Shown here piece by piece: positions 56,803-64,000 of a DNA stretch of 64,000 nt. The notes under the pieces were generated by a model. The model was not told the origin of the DNA and did no database searches. It saw only the letters and a list, made by a program, of their open reading frames with translations. The stretch comes from Ceratopteris richardii. Its lineage: Eukaryota; Streptophyta; Polypodiopsida; Polypodiales; Pteridaceae. Position 1 is the stretch's first letter, and every line of letters begins with the position of its first letter. The stretch covers positions 65,990,658 to 66,054,657 of the forward strand of contig CM035407.1 in the NCBI GenBank assembly GCA_020310875.1, in the 5' to 3' direction. A program made the translations under genes and the position numbers.

Positions 56803-58208
56803 TTTTGTATTGATCCCTCTTTGCGGGAGGGAGCTTTGTCCTTTCTTCTCTTGGCTTCGTCTTTCTTTTTCGCTGGGATCTGATCCTGACTTAGAAGTCG
56901 GTTCTTGTGGGGGCTTTTCCAGGGTAACTCCATAGGCTGTTTTCCTTTGCGGGATGCCCCTTGCTGGGGAGACTTGGGCCCCGTGCTCGGCACCGTTTCC
57001 GGGATCGTCGATCCAATGATGGAACTTTCACTATCCATGTTGTCTTCGTTACTAGTGGTGAAACCATCTTCTTTGCTTGTAGTGTAACCCTCCTGGGGGG
57101 TTTCTTTATTGTCAGGGATCTCTAGGGCTTTGTCGTAGGTGTCTACCTCAAGTAGCTTCCCACCTGGGTAGTCAAGCTCATTGATCTCCTTTCCTAGATT
57201 GCAATACAAATTGCTGTAGGGGTTAAGTGGCAGGTTGTTTCTCTCAACGTTGGCCCTAGGGCTTCTTTTCCTTCTTCTTCTAACTTCAATAAAGCCATCA
57301 GCATCAGCTTGTGGATTAAGGAGGCCCTTGCCTTCCCCTTCCTTGGTCGAGTGGGTCAAATCGCCAATGTTGTCTTGAGCAGTTTTGGAGGCTTCTTGAA
57401 AGCGCTTGTTTTTTTGCCTGAAAGGGCAATCTTTAATCCTGTGACCTTGTTGGCCACAACGGAAGCACGCGTTGGGAAGATTTTTGTAGGTGATGTCCTG
57501 CTCCCATACATCTCCTTCGCCCATGTCCACTTTGATCATTGATGGAAGCGGCGAGCTGAGGTCGGCCTCGACACAGATTTGGGGGTGCCACCTAGCGTTG
57601 AACGAGTGTCTTGCACCTTCATAGATGAGACCACCAATGTCTTCGCGTGAAGCCAGCGGCTTGCCGATAGGAGAGACAATGTCCCACACGAAGTTGTACA
57701 AGAAGTAAGGAAGGTTAGGGAGCTCAACCCAAAGAGGGTACCGAAGCGATTTCGATTTGTCGGGAGTAAAGTCCGAGGACCATCTGAATAGGCACAGGGT
57801 CGCCCGACCGAACTGCCATGTGCCAACGCTAAGGGCTTGGAACGCCATCTCTTCATTTTCAAAGACTAGTAGCATGTGGTTCGCTGGTAAGAACTGACAT
57901 TTGCTAACAATAAGACCTCGAGGGAACCACTCTTTTCGAAGCCATTGTCGCACAGTTTCGAGCGGGGGCCTAGGGCCAAACACTTGGCCGACGAGGCAAA
58001 CTTTCTTGAGCTCCTCCTGAGCAGACAGAACTGCGGGTCTACTGAGGGACACGATGGGGGATTCAACACTATCGGATGCCCCAGGGGCGGCACACGACCC
58101 CCCCTCCAGCAGAGCGGCCAGGACATCGGTCTCCCTAGGGGGAGGGGCCCGGTTACTTTTCACGAGAGAGGATGAAGCCACATCCATGGGGCCCACGAGC
58201 GTCGTCAA
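56799..58208 (-). CDS. LINE-A ORF1: zinc-knuckle RNA-binding protein
   Basis: 469 codons. The middle shows the DUF4283-type fold common in plant LINE ORF1: VCLVGQVFGPRPP, LRKEWFPRGLIVSKCQFLPANHMLLVF, ALSVGTWQFG and LCLFRWSSDF. A YPLWVELPNLPYFL segment and one CCHC knuckle (CFRCGQQGHRIKDC, about residues 245-260) follow. The C-terminal half is Lys/Arg and Ser-rich with RRRRKRSPR. It is expected to bind LINE RNA. The start is the first ATG in a good open frame (MTTLVGPMD); a shorter start at MDVASSS is possible. The stop overlaps ORF2's ATG by one base pattern (ATGA), suggesting coupled reinitiation. Confidence 0.92.
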   Translation of the reverse strand: MTTLVGPMDVASSSLVKSNRAPPPRETDVLAALLEGGSCAAPGASDSVESPIVSLSRPAVLSAQEELKKVCLVGQVFGPRPPLETVRQWLRKEWFPRGLIVSKCQFLPANHMLLVFENEEMAFQALSVGTWQFGRATLCLFRWSSDFTPDKSKSLRYPLWVELPNLPYFLYNFVWDIVSPIGKPLASREDIGGLIYEGARHSFNARWHPQICVEADLSSPLPSMIKVDMGEGDVWEQDITYKNLPNACFRCGQQGHRIKDCPFRQKNKRFQEASKTAQDNIGDLTHSTKEGEGKGLLNPQADADGFIEVRRRRKRSPRANVERNNLPLNPYSNLYCNLGKEINELDYPGGKLLEVDTYDKALEIPDNKETPQEGYTTSKEDGFTTSNEDNMDSESSIIGSTIPETVPSTGPKSPQQGASRKGKQPMELPWKSPHKNRLLSQDQIPAKKKDEAKRRKDKAPSRKEGSIQK

Positions 58209-59299
58209 CAGTGGAGACCTGCGTTGTTGGGCGCTGTCAGTTGTGCGCTCACGATTGCTCGATCATAACTTGCTGCCTTCTGTCTGTCGCACAAGTGAAG
58301 CTGTCGCACAAAACCCGTCTATCGCACGATAGAAATCGAGCACACGCTAGACGGCACCAGGGACTACGGGCTGCTAGAAATCCATGGCGTTGCTGTCAAG
58401 TGTGACAGGTTCATAGAGTGCACTAAGCACTACTACATTTCAGCACTTCTTCTCACGATCCACTTTCAGAAGCTTAAAGCTTTTAGCTAATCGATTAGCA
58501 GCAAACTCCGTCCGTGGGTACAGACTTCACCATCCGACGGCACGCATTTGACATTGAAAAAAAGGCTTTTAAAACCGTGGGTCCACCGAAACCTCGCGAA
58601 TTGTCACTTGATTTGAGGATAGTTTATCTAGCTTTGAACCTCTGGTGCTAAGCTTGTTTCGTTCACGGGTTGTCCCTTACTAGTAGCCACGTGCTTAGCC
58701 GCTGCTTAATAACTAGGTGAATGATTCATTTCCGCTCACATTCGTTCTTTGAAAAAGACAAAGCAATATAGGACAGTTCAACACGAATACAGGATTTCTT
58801 CTTTTAAAAGAGCAACTCTAGCAAGAACCAAACACAAGTGGTCAGGTTCCCACACGAAGCGCCACCAGTTAGTCCGCTTAGAACCTCACAAGCTGACAAG
58901 CGCGAAGGATAAAAGGCAAACTAGACTGCACCAGCCCCAGGCCTAGTCGAAGAAAAAGCGACGTGCACAAGCCCCCAAGTCACGATCAAACACGCACGTC
59001 GTCAGTCGCGAAGCAGAAGGAACCCCGCTAGTTCCCTGTCGATCGTCGGCGCCGGCGCAGCATCGCCAAGGCGAGGAGCTAGTTCCCAGTCGATCGCGAC
59101 TGACTGGGAACGCGATGGACAAAGAACCAACTCAATCCAGTTCCCTGTCGATCGCGACTGATAGGGAGCCCTATCGATCGCGAAGGATGGGGAACACCGA
59201 CCGATGCAAAATCGCCTTCCCACCGTCGCAGCAGCCTCCGTCGCAGCAGCCAACAAGGCTAATTTCTGATGTTCCCTTCTCCACCCCTAGTTTTCAATT
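58209..59299 (-). other. Probable LINE-A 5' UTR with GTTCCC-TCGATCG repeats
   Basis: About 1.1 kb upstream of ORF1 with no coding. AGTTCCC(T/A)GTCGATCG occurs at about 59030, 59082 and 59139, and related TATCGATCGCGAAGG and CGCGACTGA(C/T) words lie between them. This GC-rich block differs from the AT-rich surroundings and could be the internal LINE promoter. The 5' limit of the element is not certain. Confidence 0.4.
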
Positions 59300-59548
59300 T
59301 TGTTATTATCTCCCCTTTTGTGAATTAACTTGATGACGCCGTTATTAAGGACACAGGGATCATTTCTTGTCTGTGTAGCAATCGCCAGAATTGAAAAAGC
59401 TTCAGGAGCGCAAGAGGAGCATTGCGCAGCCTGCGTAGCAGGGGCAGGATCGCCTGGAACTCATGATACCATGTGGAAATTGAGGATGGAGCATGTACAG
59501 CACCATTACGCAGACATACGGCGACACCACGCAGAGACGCCAAGACGT
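59300..59548 (-). pseudogene. Extra LINE ORF2 fragment at the LINE-A/LTR junction
   Basis: The minus strand reads LNNGVIKLIHKRGDNN (about 59300-59355), matching LNNGIIKLIHKKGEKN of LINE-A ORF2. A weaker match lies just upstream (to about 59400). The rest up to 59548 is unassigned. It is an out-of-order piece of RT lying 5' to the LINE rather than part of it, and looks like filler at the junction. Confidence 0.7.
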
Positions 59549-60339
59549 TATCTACTAGACAATAAGTTGAATCTAACAAGCTTTAAATCATTGAATTTGG
59601 ATAAGTACACACTACGAAACAGCTCTGACAAGATGAGTAAAAAATTTGGGTACCTCACAGAGAAGTGAAAATGACAGACAGGGTTGACTTCAACTGAACA
59701 TAACTGAAGATTGCAATACCCAAATGAAATAAAATCTGATGAGCGTATATTAAACTTATAGAGGTAACTTTACCAAGTTAAATCACTGAAAATGATGCAC
59801 CAAGCTCAGAGAAACCATCTCTGCACTCTGACTGAGAAAACTGAGAGATATGGCAGTGAGTAGTACACTTCACAAGAACATGAAAATATGAACTCAAATG
59901 ATCATGAAAATGAAAGTATATTGCTTGTACAATACAACGGACTTACTGATACATATGTGTGCCTTGTAATCACACCTTGATATGGCATAAAGCTCAGCTC
60001 TTGGAGGTCTTCACATAGGTCTCTCTAACCACGACTAAAGTTGCCATCTATTTATAGTTGAGTTTGGGAGGCTAACTTCCCTCAATCACTCTCCAATCAA
60101 TTAGTGATTGATTTGATTCTCTACCTACCACAAATCACGAATTCGTGGCTCCTCTTTCCCTTTTTGATCAAGTGGACTCAACCACTTAAGATTCTCTCAC
60201 TTTTACATTAAGTAAACTCTTCAAAAGTTACAAGAGGTGGTTCACAAGTGAACTTTGCATAGTCTTCATTTTAAAGCTTCTTCTATGACTTTGTGGGACT
60301 CAAGCCAATACTTAGGCTTGTCATAGACTTGCTCCAGCA
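59549..60339 (-). repeat. Copia-B 5' LTR, distal part (split by LINE-A)
   Basis: Matches the reverse complement of 33250-34046. It starts (minus) TGCTGGAGCAAGTC at 60339 and runs to about 59549. Together with 52761-53120 it gives the whole LTR except about 110 bp. The minus-strand CTATAAATAG box lies at 60047-60056. Confidence 0.92.
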
Positions 60340-60344
60340 AAGAA
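60340..60344. repeat. Target-site duplication of Copia-B (uninverted copy)
   Basis: AAGAA directly beyond the LTR terminus. Its reverse complement TTCTT flanks the other LTR at 34522-34526. Confidence 0.75.
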
Positions 60345-61000
60345 TCCTTCAACCTACTTTTTATTTATGAGTTTAAAAATTAGTTATTAAGGTTTGTTAG
60401 CTTTTCATATCCACTGTCCTTTGAAAAATAATTCCAATTTTCGCTCTTGATTTCATCATCAAGCTGAAATTGTTTTCTATTATGAGATCCAATTGAAAAT
60501 CCACTCTTCCTTTGTTAACTTTTGTGTCAAGATGGAAGAGCCTTTTAAATAGTTCATCTCTTATTTCTTTTCTTGTCCTTTGGATCCCTTTATGTAATCT
60601 TTGTAAGATTGATTCATACCTTTGTCTTGATTTCATCATCAAGCTGAAATTGTTTTTTATTATGAGATCCAATTGAAAATACACTCTTCCTTTGTTAACT
60701 TTTGTGTCAAGATGGAAGAGCCTTTTAAATAGTTCATCTCTTATTTCTTTTCTTGTCCTTTGGATCCCTTTACGTAATCTTTGTAAGATTGATTCATACC
60801 CTTGAATGTTTGAGTCCAACACTGAGAAGGTGTGCATTGGCCCTAGAAAATATCTCTGCATGCATACAAACTTTTGTGGTGCATTGAAGGAAAGTAAAAC
60901 ATTGAAAGATCAACATGGAAGTAGGGAGCCCTATTGCCTCTAACTAGAGACTAGAAGGACAACACAATAGGGAAGTGGTTGGATTAAACAAGGCTTGTTC
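60345..61000 (-). pseudogene. LINE-b ORF2, segment between endonuclease and RT, with 180-bp in-frame duplication
   Basis: The minus-strand frame 60861-60397 (154 codons) reads RTRKEIRDELFKRLFHLDTKVNKGR, which aligns with RRARREALYHRLWRLEEEVNKGK of LINE-A ORF2. AKIGIIFQRT fits the following RKNLQIFFKE. Upstream, RAPYFHVDLSMFYFPSMHHK (about 60870-60930) fits KAPWFHANATTFSLPSVHQE. A 180-bp unit (from 60446 and from 60626) is duplicated in frame, giving two copies of the 60-residue stretch. The LINE continues on the other strand at 34527. Confidence 0.8.
60446..60805. repeat. 180-bp tandem duplication
   Basis: Two units with only a few substitutions, including C/T at about 60478 and C/A near 60508. 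The unit starts CTTGATTTCATCATCAAGC and lies within the LINE-b segment. Confidence 0.92.
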
Positions 61001-61691
61001 AAAGAGCAACACATAATCTCAAGAAAATTGCCAATATGCACTTTTAAAAGTTCATTTCTACTTCGCATATTAGGCCACAAAAAGAGCAAGGGGGCTCAAT
61101 CAAGTTTTGGTGCAACCTTAGACAATCCAAGAAAGCCTTTGCATGATCATCTATGGATTTACTTTGAGTTCTTGATATTCATTAACGGTTCCTAGCATAT
61201 TGAATATGTAGCCACCTATTTTTGATAAGTATCAAAAGTGGAATCTTAAAAGATAGACACTTAATAATGATTGAACCTTAGAAGAACCCCTCCCCTACCA
61301 CAAGGGTGATGATTTAAGATCCAAATGTGTTGCAATGAGATCTATCAAAGTATTTGCATAAGTGTGGTATTTTCTACCTTAACCTTTGAGTTCCATACAC
61401 AAAGAAAACCAAAGAGGGGTGCAAATCTCCAAAGTTTGTAGCCACCTATTTTTGATAAGTATCAAAAGTGGAATCTTAAAAGATAGACACTTAATAATGA
61501 TTGAACCTTAGAACAACCCCTCCCCTACCACGAGGGTGATGATTTAAGATCCAAATGTTTTGCGATGAGATCTATCAAAGTACTTGCATGTGTGGTATTT
61601 TCTACCTTAACTTCTTTCTGGAAGATAAAGCCTTTAGGATGACACTTTTTTACTTCATCCTGTGGTTTATTATCTCCACCTTCTAACAAGA
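61001..61691. other. Unassigned sequence with a 177-bp direct repeat
   Basis: GTAGCCACCTATTTTTGATA begins a ~177-bp repeat at 61208 and again at 61438 (offset 230 bp). The copies differ at a few sites, and the second lacks four bases in GCATAAGTGTGG. The leftmost part may be further LINE-b endonuclease sequence, but alignment is weak. No gene supported. Confidence 0.55.
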
Positions 61692-62289
61692 GTTGACACT
61701 CAAGGTCAAGCACAAGGCATGGGAACACATGAAAGAAGTGGACACACAAGAAGAGGGAGCATGTAGGGAGCTCCAAGAAGTATATGTCAAATTTTCAAAA
61801 GAAATCCCTATAAAAATAGTGATTTTGATCACTAAAACCCATTGTACATATCATTTTCCATTTTTGAAACTCCATTTTGTTCAACCCAAGGAGTCTTTGA
61901 GCTTGAGGAATACTAGAAATATCTACCTACCAATTTTCACAATTTTAAGACTTTGTTTGGGCCCTCAAATAAGCCTTGGAACCTAATATTTAACTAGGCT
62001 AAAAACTAGTTTGGGCAGGGCCAAAACTAGTCAAAAAAATATAAAAAGAGCTAAAGAGATCATTTTTTAGGTTAGCTTGTTGTAGATTGAAGCTTTTGTA
62101 AGAGAGTTATTTTATAATAGAAATCCTTCCATTGTTCCTCTCTTTGTTCTTGCGATGTGTGTGTGTATATATGTGTATGCATGCTTGTGTGCTTCTCACT
62201 CATGCACTTGTGCCTTCACCTACTCATGGTTTTCATACCTATCCTCACGTCTCCGTGGATTGACATTTATGAGGTGGATCTCCTCACAT
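61692..62289 (+). repeat. Isolated LTR of the G4 family
   Basis: About 598 bp matching the reverse complement of the G4 3' LTR: CTCAAGGTCAAGCACAAGGC, GGAGCTCCAAGAAGT, GAAATCCCTATAAAAATAG (TATA-like), TAAGCCTTGGAACCTAAT and CACGTCTCCGTGGATTGACA. Its first two bases no longer read TG. No matching target duplication is visible. It is a solo LTR or a remnant cut on its right by later events. Confidence 0.8.
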
Positions 62290-62315
62290 TGGTACTCACC
62301 ATTGTGCTAGAGTGA

Positions 62316-62545
62316 TGTTGGAGTTTGAGGTCTGCAGAAGCACGCGAACAGCACAAGGAAGAAGAAAAAGTTTGGAGCATAACACACAATACTCAATGAA
62401 TTACCACTAGAATGTACAAAGATAACTAACCTGTTAGGGCTATAGGCATATATACAAGCCGAGGGAAGAAAACCTCCTAAAGAGGGAAAAATGTGCCCCG
62501 GCATCCTAGTGTGTTCACACACATCACTACCTAAATATATCAACA
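62316..62545 (-). repeat. 3' LTR of Copia-A2 (230 bp)
   Basis: The minus strand starts TGTTGATATATTTAGGTAGTG and ends ACTCCAACA. It has the same 230-bp length and overall sequence as the Copia-A1 LTRs but with scattered substitutions, so it is older than A1 and younger than A0. Confidence 0.92.
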
Positions 62546-63446
62546 AATCCCTCCTGGGAGTGATGCGATGAACAAGGAGCTGGCACTCATGTATAAGGAA
62601 GTGTCAAGATATGTGGAATCAATCCACAAAAGGACGTAAGCCCAAAGCTTTGTGAAAAGCTTCAAATTTCTCCCTAGCTAGAGCCTTCATAAAAAGGTCT
62701 GCAATGTTATCCTATGTGGGCACATATGCCAAGTTGATCTCTCCCGTAGAGAACCTCTCCTTGACATAATGATAATGCACCTCAATGTGCTTAGTTGTGA
62801 GCATGGAACACAAGGTTGCTCGCAACTGCCAATGTGCTCTGACTGCCAGTGAAGATGGTGGTGGCAGAAGACTAACCAACATCCAAATCAGCCATAAGAC
62901 ATGTGAGCCACACACACTCAACAGTCACTATGAAAGCTGCCCTATACTCAGCCTCGCAATTGGAAGTGACCAAAGTAGGCTACTTCTTGCTCAGCCAAGA
63001 TATGCATGAGCTACCAAGCATGAAGCAAAAAAGACTAGTGGACACACGAGTGTCATAGCAACTAGCCCATTTAGAGTCAGAAAAAGCATGCAAAACTAGC
63101 GATAGTGATCCCCCCTTGGGATAAAACAACCCAAGTAGCTGGGTACCACTCAGGTATTGAAATATGTGCTTAACTGCCTACCAATGCTTGACACTTGGGC
63201 AATGCATAAAGGTGCTCATTTGTGAGACAAAAAACTGAATATCTAGCTGGGTAATGCATAAGTAAAGCACGCATCCAACAACCTACTCATAGAGAACAGC
63301 ATCAAATGCATCTTCAGCATCATGAAGACTCAATCCTAAATCTATCTCCATAGGAATGGCAATAGGTTTACAATCTTCAAGTAAAAAACGCTACAATAAC
63401 GTGTCAATATACTTCATTTGACACAAAGCTATTGTTGAGCCCATAA
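62546..63446 (-). pseudogene. Copia-A2 pol 3' fragment (RT end, RNase H)
   Basis: Minus-strand equivalent of about 23230-24133 in Copia-A1. Recognisable: ALCQMKYIDTLL, the CKPIAIPME-like region, RFMHCP-like, SDSKWASC-like, LSKKQPTLVTSNCEAEYRAAF, TKHIEVHYHYVKERFSTGEINLAYVPT and the tail before the LTR. Stops and small indels break it. The match ends near 63446. Upstream parts of the element are absent. Confidence 0.85.
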
Positions 63447-64000
63447 AAGTCATGATGGTCAAAGCGGTCAAAGTCAACAAGGTCAAGGTCAAGCCAACAG
63501 GGCAAAGTCAAAGTGCCTAAGTGACAATTAATTGGAAAAAAAGGGTAAATTGGAGAAGCGGTTGTGTATTTTCTCTAATTTTCCTAAAGATCAGAATGTG
63601 TTTTAAAGCGTTTAGAAGGTTTAGGTGAATCCCCCTTAGCACACAAAGGAAGAATTAAAAGGGAATATGAAGGCATGTGAAGCGGAAAAATGTACGCACA
63701 TGAAGATATGACCCCATAAAATTTTTTTTGGTTTTACACTAAAGTCACTACAAGACAAAGGGCAATTCGTTGGCCGCCAACTAAAAAGAGAATCTTGGGA
63801 CATCAAAGGAAGCCCAAGAATCCATGACAGTTAGAAGTCACGGGACCGGAGGATTCAAGAAAGAGGACAAAGGCTATTCTTGGACACATTGAGAGAAGGA
63901 GCAGGAGAGAGCTCAGAGGAAGCAAGAAGAGCCACCAGTGTGCGACGACACTGAGGAGTGCAAGAGGTGTCAAGAGGAAGGTGTGCAGAGAAGGCGGATT
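63447..64000. other. Unassigned sequence at the right edge
   Basis: It starts with a run of GGTCAA(A/G) words (GTCAAAGCGGTCAAAGTCAA, AAGGTCAAGGTCAAG). No coding frame is recognised. It may be the edge of another LTR element that continues beyond the window. Confidence 0.35.

Overview
This 64-kb window reads as repeat-dominated nuclear DNA of a land plant, probably one with a large genome. The evidence is the set of retroelements: Ty1/copia elements with UBN2-type Gag and tRNA-iMet primer sites, Ty3/gypsy elements of chromovirus and Athila/Tat-like type, plant L1-type LINEs (zinc-knuckle ORF1, EEP-RT-zf-RVT ORF2) and a tRNA-derived SINE candidate. I recognised no host protein gene, rRNA, tRNA gene or CRISPR array. 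Element names below (G1-G4, N1, Copia-A to -D, LINE-A, LINE-b) are local labels only.

Layout. 1-3010: remains of two minus-strand copia elements with two LTRs head to tail. 3085-14650: a decayed chromovirus (G2) whose integrase is split by a nearly complete 10.5-kb gypsy element, G1 (3279-13766; two 1104-bp LTRs differing at about six sites). G1 carries a gag-pol frame and a large extra ORF downstream of integrase. 14735-15480: 3' end of another copia plus LTR-like sequence. 15500-18770: AT-rich, unassigned. 18770-26378: an ancient, AT-drifted copia (Copia-A0) interrupted by a young, apparently intact member of its own family (Copia-A1, 19277-24363; 230-bp LTRs with one difference, 5-bp target duplication, 1421-codon polyprotein). 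26379-30680: degraded LINE tails, a long hairpin and microsatellites.

30680-61000 is best read as one nested complex rearranged by a roughly 20-kb inversion. An old LINE (LINE-b) was hit by Copia-B and by gypsy G4. Copia-B now exists as a plus-strand 3' half (30680-34521) and a minus-strand 5' half (about 51085-60339). The outer flanks of the two halves are the reverse-complementary pentamers TTCTT and AAGAA, and the LINE is split at the same point. G4 (36870-46793, minus) sits in LINE-b between GTAAT and GTGAT and contains a short non-autonomous LTR element (N1, 38979-42219) and a partial gypsy end with its LTR (G3). The 5' LTR of Copia-B holds a further LINE (LINE-A, about 53120-59549) with open ORF1 and ORF2 overlapping as ATGA, but with a missing 3' end. 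61692-64000: an isolated LTR of the G4 family, a minus-strand 3' fragment of the Copia-A family, and unassigned sequence.

Functionally, Copia-A1 is the only element that looks autonomous. G1 carries three premature stops and an Asp-to-Asn change at a catalytic integrase position, and everything else is partial. The most interesting items are the extra G1 ORF, the inversion traceable through one copia insertion, the LINE-A structure, and a non-purine, tRNA-T-arm-like motif at the 3' LTR boundary of G1, G3 and N1. All family assignments come from reading motifs and comparing copies within the window; no database search was run.
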